Positions 36,443 through 44,882 are shown, counted from the first letter of the stretch. The stretch is DNA of 64,000 nucleotides from Friedmanniella luteola (GCF_900105065.1 NZ_LT629749.1:2170001-2234000), one strand, 5' to 3'. Notes: generated by a model from the letters alone, not told the origin. A program made the numbers and translations.

Positions 36443-37269
36443 CGGGACTTCTTCCGGTCGGCGGGGGAGAGGTGGGGTGGGCGGAGCACCAGGTGCTCCT
36501 GACCGGTGGCCGGGTCGCGCAGCAGGGCGGGGACGACGCCGAAGGCGGTCCGGACGACCTCCGGCACGAGCACCTCGGCGGCCCGGCCGGTGGCCAGGGC
36601 CCGGCCGTCGTGCAGCACGACGGCCTGGTCGAAGCCGTTGCGGGCCAGGTCGAGGTCGTGCAGGGAGGCGATGACGGTGCGGCCGCTGCCGCGCAGCACC
36701 CCGACCAGCTCCTGCTGGTGGGCGACGTCGAGGTGGTTGGTCGGTTCGTCGAGGACGACCAGGCCGGTCCGCTGGGCGAGCCCGCGGGCCAGCATCACCC
36801 GGCGGCGCTCGCCCCCGGAGAGGTGGTCGCAGCGTCGGTCGGCGAGGTGCTGCAGCCCCACCTGCGCCAGCGCGGCGGCGACGGTCTCCCGCTCGCCCGA
36901 GCCCGGCCCGGCCCAGGGGCGCTGGTGGGGCACCAGCCCGAGCGCGACGGCCTGCCAGACCAGCAGCTCCTCGGCCGGCGCGTCCTCCTGCCCGACCCAC
37001 GCGAGCAGCCGGGCCCGGGCCCGGCCGGGCAGCGCGTGCAGGTCGGCGCCGTCGACGGCCACCCGCCCCGCCAGCGGCCGGCTCAGCCCGGCGAGCGCGC
37101 GCAGCAGCGTGGACTTGCCGCTGCCGTTCTCGCCGACGACGGCGACGAGGCTGCCGGGTTCGACGGCCAGGCTGACGCCGGCCACGACGAGGTGGCCGTC
37201 GACCCCGGCGTCGAGGCCCGTCGCGGTCAGCGCGACCCCGGGCGGGCTCGTCGGGCTCGCCGGGCTCAC
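36439..37269 (-). CDS. btuD: Cobalamin ABC transporter ATP-binding protein (BtuD-like)
   Basis: 276 residues from the GTG at 37269, overlapping the permease stop (GTGA). Walker A is VGENGSGKSTLLRALAG near residue 40, signature LSGGERRRVMLARGLAQ near 140, Walker B GLVVLDEPTNHLDV, and the switch histidine in VIASLHDLDLA. Layout is that of FepC/BtuD/HmuV ATPases for Fe-chelate or B12 import. Cobalamin is favoured by the riboswitch upstream. Confidence 0.86.
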   Translation of the reverse strand: MSPASPTSPPGVALTATGLDAGVDGHLVVAGVSLAVEPGSLVAVVGENGSGKSTLLRALAGLSRPLAGRVAVDGADLHALPGRARARLLAWVGQEDAPAEELLVWQAVALGLVPHQRPWAGPGSGERETVAAALAQVGLQHLADRRCDHLSGGERRRVMLARGLAQRTGLVVLDEPTNHLDVAHQQELVGVLRGSGRTVIASLHDLDLARNGFDQAVVLHDGRALATGRAAEVLVPEVVRTAFGVVPALLRDPATGQEHLVLRPPHLSPADRKKSR

Positions 37270-38318
37270 CGGGCACTCCCGAAGCGGTACTCGGCCCGAC
37301 CCATCAGCAGCAGGAAGACGGGGGCGCCGACCACGCCGGTCACCACCCCGATGGGGATCTCCAGCGGCCGGAAGAGCATCCGGGCCAGCACGTCGACCCA
37401 CACCAGGAACAGGGCCCCGCCGAGCGCAGCGACCACCACCAGCGCGCGGTGCCGGGCGCCGACCACCCGCCGGGCCAGGTGCGGGAGGACGAGGCCCACG
37501 AAGCCGATGCCGCCGGACACCGCGACCAGCACCCCGACCAGCACGGCCAGCCCGCCGAACAGCGCCCGCCGCAGGCCCCCGACGGGCACGCCGAGGGAGG
37601 CGGCCGTGTCGGGCCCGGCGGCCAGCGCGTCCATCCAGCCGCTGCTGGCCAGCAGGAGGGCCGTGGCCAGCAGGACCACGGCCGCGGGGAGCCCGACCTT
37701 GGCCCACGTGGCCCCGGTCAGGTTGCCGAGCAGCCAGAACAGCACCGACTGGGCGGCCCGGCTGTCCTGCGCGGCGAAGACGAGGAACGACGCGACGGCG
37801 CTGAAGGCCGACGACAGCACGACGCCGGACAGCACGAGCCGCAGCGGGGTCAGACCGCCCTGGGCGCTGGCCACCAGGTAGACCACGACCGAGGCGGCGA
37901 GCGCGCCCAGCAGGGCGCCGCCGGAGAGCGCCCACACGCCCCAGGCACCCAGCAGCCCGGTGGTGATGACGGCGGTGGCGCCGACGCCGGCGCCGGAGGA
38001 GACCCCGAGCAGGTAGGGGTCGGCCAGCGGGTTGCGGACGAGGGTCTGCATGGCCAGTCCGGCCAGCGTGAGGCCCGCCCCGACGACGGCGGCCAGCACG
38101 GCCCGGGGGGCCCGCAGCTCCCAGACGATGACGTCGGCGGTCGGGTCGGCCCCGCGCCCGCCGGTGAGGCGCTGGCCGACGACGTCGACGACGGCCGGCA
38201 GCGGCACGGTCTCGGTGCCCAGGGCGAGCGAGCCGACGAGGCTGAGCACCAGGGCGGCGGCGAGGACGACGGCGGTGGGTCCGGGACGGCGCTGACGGGC
38301 GTCGCGCAGGTGGGTCAC
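37266..38318 (-). CDS. btuC: Cobalamin ABC transporter permease (FecCD/BtuC-like)
   Basis: 350 residues from the GTG at 38318. A longer frame to 38459 would run into the riboswitch, so the first start codon after it was chosen; no good ribosome binding site is visible. About ten membrane helices, with family blocks LRAPRAVLAAVVGAGLTLAG, MQTLVRNPLADPYLLGVSSG and the coupling motif GGIGFVGLVLPHLARRVVG, which contacts the ATPase. First gene of the btuC-btuD-btuF operon. Confidence 0.86.
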   Translation of the reverse strand: MTHLRDARQRRPGPTAVVLAAALVLSLVGSLALGTETVPLPAVVDVVGQRLTGGRGADPTADVIVWELRAPRAVLAAVVGAGLTLAGLAMQTLVRNPLADPYLLGVSSGAGVGATAVITTGLLGAWGVWALSGGALLGALAASVVVYLVASAQGGLTPLRLVLSGVVLSSAFSAVASFLVFAAQDSRAAQSVLFWLLGNLTGATWAKVGLPAAVVLLATALLLASSGWMDALAAGPDTAASLGVPVGGLRRALFGGLAVLVGVLVAVSGGIGFVGLVLPHLARRVVGARHRALVVVAALGGALFLVWVDVLARMLFRPLEIPIGVVTGVVGAPVFLLLMGRAEYRFGSAR

Positions 38319-38407
38319 CGGGCGGTCGGCGGGGCGGGCGTTGCAGGACGGGACGCGGACACGGAGGTCTCGATTCAGGCAGGAACCCGGTCGCGGGGTT
38401 CTGGGCG

Positions 38408-38575
38408 GGCACGACCGAGCCGGCAGGTCTTCGGACTCGGGGTCGACCGGAGGTGGCACCTTCCCAGGACCTGTGCAGCCCCAGTGGTCTCACGCCACCG
38501 CCGTCACCCTCACCGCTGCGCGCCAGTCCCGGAGTTCCACCGGGTTCCCTGTCATCCTCGCGGATGCACGACCGA
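38408..38575 (-). ncRNA. Cobalamin (B12) riboswitch
   Basis: On the minus strand the conserved blocks occur in order: GGGAACCCGGTGGAACTCCG, GGGACTGGCGCGCAGCGGT, GAGACCACTGG, CTGGGAAGGTG and the B12 box CCGAGTCCGAAGACCTGCCGG. A TAGGTT -10 hexamer lies at 38587-38592, so transcription starts at its edge. An AACCC/GGGTT hairpin at about 38385-38401 downstream may be the expression platform. B12 should shut off the btuC operon. Confidence 0.88.
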
Positions 38576-38586
38576 CTCGTCCGCCG

Positions 38587-38592
38587 AACCTA
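38587..38592 (-). promoter_or_regulatory. Candidate -10 hexamer of the riboswitch-btu operon
   Basis: TAGGTT on the minus strand, about 12 nt before the riboswitch. No -35 recognised. The rest of the gap to 38668 shows nothing further. Confidence 0.5.
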
Positions 38593-38668
38593 GCAGGCCC
38601 CTGCCGCCGGATGGCGGAGCAGCCTGCGCCGACGAGGCGGCACGAGCTCCCAGGAGCGCGTCCCGCGC

Positions 38669-39907
38669 TCAGCGGGTGGTGACGGTCGCCGGCTCGGGCA
38701 CCGGGACCGACGTCCGGTGGGAGCGCCCGCTCAGCACGCCGGCGGCGGCGACCACCACCAGGCCGGCCAGCGGTACGACGAGCAGCCCGACCCGCAGCGA
38801 GGCCGCGTCCGCCACCGCCCCGACGACGGGCGGGGAGAGCAGGAAGCCGAGCCGCAGCAGCCAGCTCACGACGGTGAGCCCCGTGCCCGGCGCCAGCCCG
38901 GGCAGCGCGTCGGCCCCGTGCATCGCGGCCGGGATCAGGGTGGCGATGCCGAGCCCGGCGAGCCCGAACCCGACGACCGTACCGGGCACCGTCGGGACGA
39001 GGAGGGCCGCTCCCATCCCCACCAGGGCGACCAGCCCACCCGTCCGTGCCACCGCCCGTTGCCCGAACCGGTCCACGAGCGGGTCGCCCAGGAAGCGGCC
39101 GAGGCACTGCATCCCCTGCAGGGCGATGAAGCCCGTGCCGGCGACGAACGCCGAGGTCCCGAGCGCGTCGGTCAGGTAGATCGCCGACCAGGAGCTGCCG
39201 GAGTCCTCGATGACGCCGCCCGCGCCCCCGACCAGGACGAGGGCCGCCAGCACGCCGTAGAGCCGGAGCCGGCCGGAGGTCGGGCGCCGGCCCGGCGCGG
39301 GGGCGACGGGCGGGGGCGCCGGCTCGACGGGCTCGTCGTCGTGCAGCAGCCAGCGGAACGCCAACGCCGCCACGGTGCCGAAGACCAGGGCGGAGGCCCC
39401 CAGATGCAGCCCGCGGGGGAGCGCCGCCTCCGCCGCCAGTGCGCCGAGGGCACCGCCCACCACGGCGCCGACGCTCCAGATGGCGTGCAGCGAGTTGAGG
39501 ATGGAGCGGCCGTACCGCCTCTGCACCCGCAGGCCCTGGGAGTTCTGGGCCACGTCGGCCAGCGCGTCCATCGCGCCGGCGAGGAGCAGCCCGGCGGCCA
39601 GCAGGATGCCGACGGGGGCGACGCCCGCCGCCAGCTGGCCCAGGGCGGCCACGACGGTCGCGCCGACCGCCAGCCGGTCGGAGCCGAGCCGCCGGATCAG
39701 CGCGCCGGCGGCGAGCCCGGCGACCATCCCCCCGATCGGGAACCCGGCCACCGCCAGGCCGAACTGCGCGTTGCTCAGCGCGAGCTCGGCCTTGATCTCG
39801 GGATAGCGCGGCACCAGGTTCGCGAAGAGCGCGCCGTTGGTGAGGAAGAGGGCGCCGGTGGCGGCGCGGGCCCGTCGGGCTCGAGGAGCCGGCCGCGGGT
39901 TCGTCAC
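38669..39907 (-). CDS. MFS transporter (YbjJ/fucose-permease-like)
   Basis: 412 residues from the GTG at 39907, chosen by a leaderless TAGGCT hexamer 7 nt upstream. Twelve membrane helices; TNGALFANLVPRYPEIKAEL and LSNAQFGLAVAGFPIGGMVA resemble the YbjJ branch of sugar/drug MFS proteins, with NSLHAIWSVGAVVGGALG in the fifth-helix region. A hydrophilic proline-rich linker divides the halves. Substrate not inferable. It precedes the btu operon on the same strand but that operon has its own promoter. Confidence 0.8.
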   Translation of the reverse strand: MTNPRPAPRARRARAATGALFLTNGALFANLVPRYPEIKAELALSNAQFGLAVAGFPIGGMVAGLAAGALIRRLGSDRLAVGATVVAALGQLAAGVAPVGILLAAGLLLAGAMDALADVAQNSQGLRVQRRYGRSILNSLHAIWSVGAVVGGALGALAAEAALPRGLHLGASALVFGTVAALAFRWLLHDDEPVEPAPPPVAPAPGRRPTSGRLRLYGVLAALVLVGGAGGVIEDSGSSWSAIYLTDALGTSAFVAGTGFIALQGMQCLGRFLGDPLVDRFGQRAVARTGGLVALVGMGAALLVPTVPGTVVGFGLAGLGIATLIPAAMHGADALPGLAPGTGLTVVSWLLRLGFLLSPPVVGAVADAASLRVGLLVVPLAGLVVVAAAGVLSGRSHRTSVPVPEPATVTTR

Positions 39908-39914
39908 CGGCGAC

Positions 39915-39920
39915 AGCCTA
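39915..39920 (-). promoter_or_regulatory. Leaderless -10 hexamer of the MFS gene
   Basis: TAGGCT on the minus strand, 7 nt before the GTG at 39907. Confidence 0.6.
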
Positions 39921-39997
39921 GGGAGAACGGCGCGCTGGATCGAATCAGAGTCGCCCGGCCGCTGGACGTCGCCCGGTCCGGTGCGCCAGGGTGAGGC

Positions 39998-40198
39998 ATG
40001 ACGACCCACGACCGCCGGACGCGGACGGTCCTGCCGGCGCTCGCGGCCCACGCGGTGCTGACGGCGCTGGTCTGGCGCGACATCGCCCGCCGTGACCGGG
40101 CCGACCTGCGCGGCAGCCCGACCCTGTGGCGGGTGCTGACCGCACTGAACACCGGCAACCACCTCGTCTACCTGCTGGTCGGCCGCCGCCGGAGCTGA
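39998..40198 (+). CDS. Small membrane-associated hypothetical protein (66 aa)
   Basis: 66 residues. An N-terminal hydrophobic stretch (VLPALAAHAVLTALVW) and a C-terminal segment (WRVLTALNTGNHLVYLLVGR) ending RRRS resemble the PLDc_N-type two-helix membrane domain. CAGGGT lies 5 nt before the ATG and could act as a -10. Function unknown. It stands alone between the divergent MFS gene and the SRPBCC-ArsR operon. Confidence 0.6.
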   Translation: MTTHDRRTRTVLPALAAHAVLTALVWRDIARRDRADLRGSPTLWRVLTALNTGNHLVYLLVGRRRS

Positions 40199-40200
40199 CG

Positions 40201-40217
40201 CGCAACTGATGGTTGCG
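40201..40217 (+). promoter_or_regulatory. Operator 1 of the SRPBCC-ArsR operon
   Basis: CGCAAC-TGATG-GTTGCG, a perfect 6-bp dyad with 5-bp spacer. It overlaps the likely -35 (TTGCGT, 40214-40219). Confidence 0.7.
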
Positions 40218-40235
40218 TATTTTCTGACGTCGTCC

Positions 40236-40241
40236 TAGGCT
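40236..40241 (+). promoter_or_regulatory. -10 hexamer of the SRPBCC-ArsR operon
   Basis: TAGGCT, 16 bp after TTGCGT. Transcription should begin near 40248, inside operator 2. Confidence 0.55.
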
Positions 40242-40245
40242 TTTC

Positions 40246-40262
40246 TGCAACCACTAGTTGCA
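40246..40262 (+). promoter_or_regulatory. Operator 2 of the SRPBCC-ArsR operon
   Basis: TGCAAC-CACTA-GTTGCA, same dyad CAAC-N5-GTTG as operator 1, 45 bp downstream centre to centre and over the start point. Confidence 0.7.
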
Positions 40263-40272
40263 GGAGGTCGGC

Positions 40273-40734
40273 ATGGAGCTGGGCAGCATCGAGCGCGAGA
40301 TCTACGTCGAGGCGTCGCCGGAGGTCGTCTTCGGGGTGGTGAGCAGCCCCGAGCACCTCCGGGCCTGGTGGCCGGACGACGCCCGCTACGCGCCGGTGCC
40401 CGGCGCGGTGGGGGAGATCGTCTTCGGCGAGGAGCAGACCGGCGGGACGGTCGTCGCGTTCACCGTCGTCGAGGTCGAGCCGCCGCGGCGGTTCGCGTTC
40501 CGCTGGACGCACCCGGCGGGCGAACCGGCCCGCGAGGGCAACTCGCTCCTGGTCACCTTCGACCTGGTGCCGTCCGGGGTGGGGACCCTGCTCACGATGA
40601 CCGAGACCGGTTTCCGCGCCCTGGGCTGGGAGGCGGCCGTCCTCGAGCAGCAGTACCGCGAGCACGTCACCGGCTGGGACTTCTACCTGCCCCGGCTGGC
40701 GCCCTACGTGGCGACCCTCGGGGTGCCCGCGTGA
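40273..40734 (+). CDS. SRPBCC/AHSA1-like protein
   Basis: 153 residues from the ATG at 40273, with AGGAGG 5 nt upstream. AHSA1/START-like fold: REIYVEASPEVVFGVVSSPE, LRAWWPDDARY, RRFAFRWTHPAGEPAREGNS, TLLTMTETGFRALGWEAAVL and YREHVTGWDFYLPRL. These proteins have a hydrophobic cavity; many are paired with ArsR regulators. The following ArsR gene overlaps by 4 nt (GTGA). Control by two CAAC-N5-GTTG operators is clear from the upstream DNA. Confidence 0.85.
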   Translation: MELGSIEREIYVEASPEVVFGVVSSPEHLRAWWPDDARYAPVPGAVGEIVFGEEQTGGTVVAFTVVEVEPPRRFAFRWTHPAGEPAREGNSLLVTFDLVPSGVGTLLTMTETGFRALGWEAAVLEQQYREHVTGWDFYLPRLAPYVATLGVPA

Positions 40735-41075
40735 GCGCGGTCGTCGAAGAGGTCGACGACGACCTGTGGTCCGCCATCGGCGACCCGACCCGGCGCCGGC
40801 TGCTCGACCTGCTGCTGGTCGAGGGTGGCGGGACGGCGACCTCGCTCGGCCACCAGCTGCCCGTCACCCGCCAGGCCGTGGCCAAGCACCTCGGCGTGCT
40901 GGACCGCGTCGGCCTGGTGCGGGCCACGCCGGCCGGGCGGGAGAAGCGGTACCGGGTGGACGACGCCCAGCTGACCCGGGCCGTGGCCCAGCTGTCCTCG
41001 GTCGGGTCGGCGTGGGACGCCCGGTTGCAGCGGATCAAGCGGATCGCCGAGACGATCCGGCGCCAGCAGGACTGA
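40731..41075 (+). CDS. ArsR-family transcriptional regulator
   Basis: 114 residues from the GTG at 40731. The winged helix covers most of the protein: DDLWSAIGDPTRRRLLDLLL, TATSLGHQLPVTRQAVAKHL and the wing AGREKRYRVDDAQLTR. No metal-binding cysteines (no ELCVCDL), so it is not an arsenic-type sensor. It belongs to the metal-independent ArsR group fused or coupled to SRPBCC proteins. Expected to bind the two dyads ahead of the operon and repress itself. The candidate dif site lies 64 nt after its stop. Confidence 0.88.
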   Translation: MSAVVEEVDDDLWSAIGDPTRRRLLDLLLVEGGGTATSLGHQLPVTRQAVAKHLGVLDRVGLVRATPAGREKRYRVDDAQLTRAVAQLSSVGSAWDARLQRIKRIAETIRRQQD

Positions 41076-41138
41076 CGAGGCAGAGGGAGGGACGCGGGAT
41101 GGTGGAGATCTGCCCAGGATCGCGGTCCGCTCCGGCCT

Positions 41139-41166
41139 ATCTGACATAATGTCGCTTATCGGACTG
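41139..41166 (-). other. Candidate dif site (XerC/XerD recombination, chromosome terminus)
   Basis: On the minus strand the 28 bp include CCGATAA, a 3-bp middle and ACATTATGTCA. The actinobacterial dif consensus, as I recall it, has CCGATAAT followed by two variable bases and ACATTATGTCAAGT. The right (XerD-type) arm ACATTATGTCA is exact, the left arm is CCGATAA exact, and mismatches fall in the centre and the two outer ends. It is an AT-rich island in very GC-rich DNA, in a noncoding gap between two converging genes. Gene orientation flips around it. Confidence 0.7.
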
Positions 41167-41197
41167 GCACCGGGGGGTGTCGGGAGGGCCGGTGAGG

Positions 41198-42523
41198 TCA
41201 GCTCACCCGACGTCCGCTCAGCCGTGTCAGGCCGTACAGCGCGACGCCGACGGCGAGCAGCCCGAGGCCGTACAGCCAGACCGTGCCCTCCTGGCGCGTC
41301 AGCAGCAGGACGCACGACGCCACGCCGAGCACCGGGACGACGGCCGGCACCCGGAAGTGCGCGTGCTCGACGCGGTCGCGGCGCAGCACCAGGACGGCGA
41401 CGTTGGTGCTGATGAAGACGAACAGCAGGAGCAGCACGACGGTGCTGGCGAGCACCGACAGGTCGCCGACCAGCGTCAGCAGCATGGCCAGCACCGTGGT
41501 GGCCACGATCGCGACCGCCGGCGTCCGGCGGCCCGGCAGGACGCGGGCGAGGACGCCGGGCAGCAGCCCCTGCTCGGCCATCCCGTAGGTCACCCGGCTG
41601 GCCATGATCATGGTGAGCAGCGCGCCGTTGGCCACGGCGACCAGGGCGATCAGGCTGAACACCCAGGCCGGGATGCCGACGCCGGTGGCCTGGACGACGG
41701 CCAGCAGCGGGCCGCTCGAGGCGGACAGCTCGGCCGCCGGCAGGGCGATCGAGCTGGCCAGGCCGACGAGCACGTAGACGACGCCCGCGGTGACCAGGGC
41801 GCCGAACAGCGCCCGCGGGTAGGCGCGGCTGGGGTCGCGGACCTCCTCCGCGACGTTGGCGGAGGTCTCGAAGCCGACGAAGGAGTAGTAGGCGATCACC
41901 GCGGCCCCCAGGGTCGCCGCGGCCGGGCTGACGCCGGCCGGGAACTCGGTGACCCGGCCGACGTCGCCGCCGCCGCGGCCCAGCAGCACCGCCACCGTCA
42001 CGATGACGATCAGCAGCCCGCTGACCTCGACCACGGTCATCACGAGGTTGGTCCGCAGCGACTCGGCGATCCCGCGCGCGTTGAGCAGCGCGACCAGGCC
42101 GAGGAACACGACGGCGGCCGGCACGGCGGGCACGTCGAGGAAGGTCCCGAGGTAGTCCCCCGCGAACGCCAGGGCCAGGCCGGCGGCGCTGGTGACCCCG
42201 GCCGCCAGCATGGCGAAGCCGACCAGGAACGCGACCAGCGGGTTCCGGAAGGCGCGCTCGGCGAAGATCGCGGCTCCCCCGGCCCGCGGGTACTTCGTCA
42301 CCAGCTCCGCGTAGGAGCCGGCGGTCAGCAGCGCGAGCAGCAGGGCCACCGCCAGCGGCAGCCACAGCGCGCCGCCGACCTCCTGGGACAGCACGCCCAT
42401 CAGCGCGTAGATGCCGGCGCCGAGCACGTCGCCGAGGATGAAGACGAAGAGCAGGGGTCCGGTGATGCTCTGCCGGAGCTTCGACTCCCCCGTCGTCGTG
42501 CCGGGCTGGAGCTGGGTCGCCAT
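41198..42523 (-). CDS. APC-family amino acid permease
   Basis: 441 residues from the ATG at 42523; an in-frame start at 42577 is possible. Twelve membrane helices with the APC start LLFVFILGDVLGAGIYALMG, YAELVTKYPRAGGAAIFAER in helix 2-3, and the helix 6 region AAVIAYYSFVGFETSANVAE followed by EVRDPSRAYPRAL. This pattern fits cationic amino acid or amine transporters of the YfnA/CAT type. No neighbouring enzyme identifies the substrate. Confidence 0.85.
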   Translation of the reverse strand: MATQLQPGTTTGESKLRQSITGPLLFVFILGDVLGAGIYALMGVLSQEVGGALWLPLAVALLLALLTAGSYAELVTKYPRAGGAAIFAERAFRNPLVAFLVGFAMLAAGVTSAAGLALAFAGDYLGTFLDVPAVPAAVVFLGLVALLNARGIAESLRTNLVMTVVEVSGLLIVIVTVAVLLGRGGGDVGRVTEFPAGVSPAAATLGAAVIAYYSFVGFETSANVAEEVRDPSRAYPRALFGALVTAGVVYVLVGLASSIALPAAELSASSGPLLAVVQATGVGIPAWVFSLIALVAVANGALLTMIMASRVTYGMAEQGLLPGVLARVLPGRRTPAVAIVATTVLAMLLTLVGDLSVLASTVVLLLLFVFISTNVAVLVLRRDRVEHAHFRVPAVVPVLGVASCVLLLTRQEGTVWLYGLGLLAVGVALYGLTRLSGRRVS

Positions 42524-42620
42524 GGGGTGCCTGTCGCTGGAGGGATCAGCCCACGCCGTCAACAGCGCGGGCTCCACCCCCGGTACCCGGGGACGCGGCG
42601 CCCAACCCTGCGGACCCCGC

Positions 42621-44870
42621 TCAGCGGCCCCGGCCGCGCTGATCCTGACCCGGCCCCTGCTGACTAGGGACCTGGGCGCCGGGGGCCTGCTGGCCCCACC
42701 GGTTCCCGAACCCCGAGCCGGCGCCCGGCCGGGTGGTGCCGCCGCCGTCGACGAGGGCGGCGGGCGGGGCGTCGAAGGCGGTCGCCGGGACGTCCCCGAG
42801 GTAGGCCTCCATCGCGGGCTTCCAGATCCGCACGCCCGCGTCCCCGCTGCCGGAGCCCTCCAGCCGGTCCCCGGTCGAGGGCACCACGTAGTCCTTCAGC
42901 CCCGAGCGGCGCGAGCCCGCCTCGCCGGCGACGAACGGCGCGCGCGCGTTGTCGACAGAGATCATGGCCGCGCCGGCCGCCTCGGGCGTGTAGCCGACGA
43001 ACCAGGTGGCGGCGTTGCTGTCGATGGTGCCGGTCTTGCCCGCCTGGGGCCGGCCGTCGCTGGTCGCCACCCGGGCGCCGGTGCCCTGGGTCATCACCCC
43101 GGCCAGGAGCGAGTTCATCGCGTCGGCGACGCCCTCGCTCAGCACCCGGGTGCAGTTCCCGTCCGGCACGGCCAAGGGGGCGCCCGCGGCGTCGGTCACC
43201 GAGTCGAGCACGACCGGGTCGCAGTGGACGCCGCCGGAGGCGAAGGTGGCGTAGGCCGTGGCCATCGAGAGCGGGTCGACCTCGACGGTGCCCAGGGTGA
43301 ACGACGGCTTGTCGTCGTAGGAGCTGACCGGGGCACCGGGCGTGCTGCTCTGCACGCCGAGCTTCTCGGCCATCCGCGTCACGTCGCACAGCCCGACGTC
43401 GAGGGCCAGCTGCACGAAGTAGGTGTTGACGGAGCGCTGCGCCGCGAGCCGCATGTCCATCACCCCGTTGGTGCCGGTGGAGTTGCTGACCTCCCACTCC
43501 CCGCCGACCCGGCGGGTGCCCTCGCAGCTCGCGAAGCTGGCTCCCGAGAAGTCGATGGTGCGCCGGGCGTCGTACCGCGTGGACAACGGCAGCCCGTCCT
43601 CCAGCGCGGCGGCGGCGGTGAAGGCCTTGAAGGTGGAGCCGGCCTGGAAGCCCTGGGCCCCGCCCAGCGACGGCGGCACCGAGTAGTTCCAGTAGGTCTC
43701 CCCCGCGTCGGCGTCCGCGCCCATCACCGGCCGGCTCTGCGCCATGGCCAGCACCCGCCCGGTGCCGGGCTCCACCATGTCCATCACCGAGATCAGCGGG
43801 TCGGTCGGGCCGACCACGGCGCTGACGGCCTCCTGGGTGGTCCTCTGCGTCGCCGGGTCGAGGGCGGTGCGGATGGTCAGACCACCCCGGAGCACCGCCT
43901 GCTCGCGCTCGTCGGGCGTGGCCCCCAGGCTGGGGGTCTGCAGCAGGGTCTTGAGGACGTAGTCGCAGAGGAAGGGGAACGCGCTGGTGGTGCAGCCGCT
44001 GGGGGTGGTCACGACGTCGTCCTCGTCGAAGCCGGTCTTCTCGGCCTTCGCCACCTGCGCCTGGCTGACCGTGCCCAGCTCGGCCATCCGGGCGAGCACG
44101 ACGTCACGGCGCTGCAGGCCGGCGGCCTCGTTCTCCACCGGGTTGTAGGCCGTCGGGTTCTGCACCAGGCCGGCGAGCAGCGCCGCCTGGGCCAGCGTCA
44201 GCTCCGCGGCGGTGGTGCCGAAGTAGTGCTCGGCCGCGGCCTCCACGCCGTACGCGCCGTCGCCGTAGTAGGCGATGTTGAGGTAGCGCTCGAGGATCTC
44301 GTCCTTGCTGAGGTTCTGCTCCACCGAGATGGCGTAGCGGAGCTCCTTGATCTTGCGGCTGTAGGTGCCGGCCCGGGCGTCCTCGACGGCCTGCGCGTCG
44401 CCCGCCTTCGCCGCCTCCTCGACCTGGACCATCTTCACGTACTGCTGGGTGATGCTCGAGCCGCCCTGCGTCACGTCGTCGGCGGCCTGGTTGCGCAGGA
44501 ACGCGCGCAGCGTGCCGATCGGGTCGATGGGGCCGTGCTCGTAGAACCGGTGGTCCTCGATCGAGATGATCGCCTCGCGCATCACCGGCGCGATCTGGTC
44601 GAGCCCGACGTAGACCCGGTTCTCGGCGTAGAAGGTGGCCAGCACGTCGCCGTCGGCGTCCAGCACCCGGCTGCGCTGGGACTGGGCCGGGGCGTCGAAC
44701 GCCACCGGCAGGGTCGCCAGCTCGTCCGACGCGGCCGAGGTCGCCCAGGTCGCCGCAGCGACGGCGGGCAGCACCAGACCGGCCGCCAGCAGCCCGGCGA
44801 CGGCGCTCACCGCGACGAAGACGAGGGCCGCGGTGGTCCGGCGGCGGGGTCGCGAGGAGGAGGCGGGCAC
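42621..44870 (-). CDS. Class A penicillin-binding protein (transglycosylase/transpeptidase)
   Basis: 749 residues. A membrane anchor at about 13-42 is followed by the GT51 glycosyltransferase (catalytic E105 in EDHRFYEHG; GGSSITQQYVKMV) and the transpeptidase with S412-TF-K415, S480-V-N482 and K612-TGT. It polymerises and cross-links peptidoglycan outside the membrane. The C-terminal 60 residues are Gly/Pro/Gln-rich without a PASTA domain. A leaderless TACCCT hexamer sits 6 nt before the GTG at 44870, so the start is well supported. Similar in layout to PonA proteins. Confidence 0.94.
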   Translation of the reverse strand: MPASSSRPRRRTTAALVFVAVSAVAGLLAAGLVLPAVAAATWATSAASDELATLPVAFDAPAQSQRSRVLDADGDVLATFYAENRVYVGLDQIAPVMREAIISIEDHRFYEHGPIDPIGTLRAFLRNQAADDVTQGGSSITQQYVKMVQVEEAAKAGDAQAVEDARAGTYSRKIKELRYAISVEQNLSKDEILERYLNIAYYGDGAYGVEAAAEHYFGTTAAELTLAQAALLAGLVQNPTAYNPVENEAAGLQRRDVVLARMAELGTVSQAQVAKAEKTGFDEDDVVTTPSGCTTSAFPFLCDYVLKTLLQTPSLGATPDEREQAVLRGGLTIRTALDPATQRTTQEAVSAVVGPTDPLISVMDMVEPGTGRVLAMAQSRPVMGADADAGETYWNYSVPPSLGGAQGFQAGSTFKAFTAAAALEDGLPLSTRYDARRTIDFSGASFASCEGTRRVGGEWEVSNSTGTNGVMDMRLAAQRSVNTYFVQLALDVGLCDVTRMAEKLGVQSSTPGAPVSSYDDKPSFTLGTVEVDPLSMATAYATFASGGVHCDPVVLDSVTDAAGAPLAVPDGNCTRVLSEGVADAMNSLLAGVMTQGTGARVATSDGRPQAGKTGTIDSNAATWFVGYTPEAAGAAMISVDNARAPFVAGEAGSRRSGLKDYVVPSTGDRLEGSGSGDAGVRIWKPAMEAYLGDVPATAFDAPPAALVDGGGTTRPGAGSGFGNRWGQQAPGAQVPSQQGPGQDQRGRGR

Positions 44871-44876
44871 CCTCCG

Positions 44877-44882
44877 AGGGTA
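44877..44882 (-). promoter_or_regulatory. Leaderless -10 hexamer of the PBP gene
   Basis: TACCCT on the minus strand, 6 nt before the GTG at 44870. Confidence 0.6.

Noticed and set aside
38319-38459. N-terminal extension of BtuC
   Set aside because: The extra frame lies inside the cobalamin riboswitch and encodes Arg/Pro-rich sequence.
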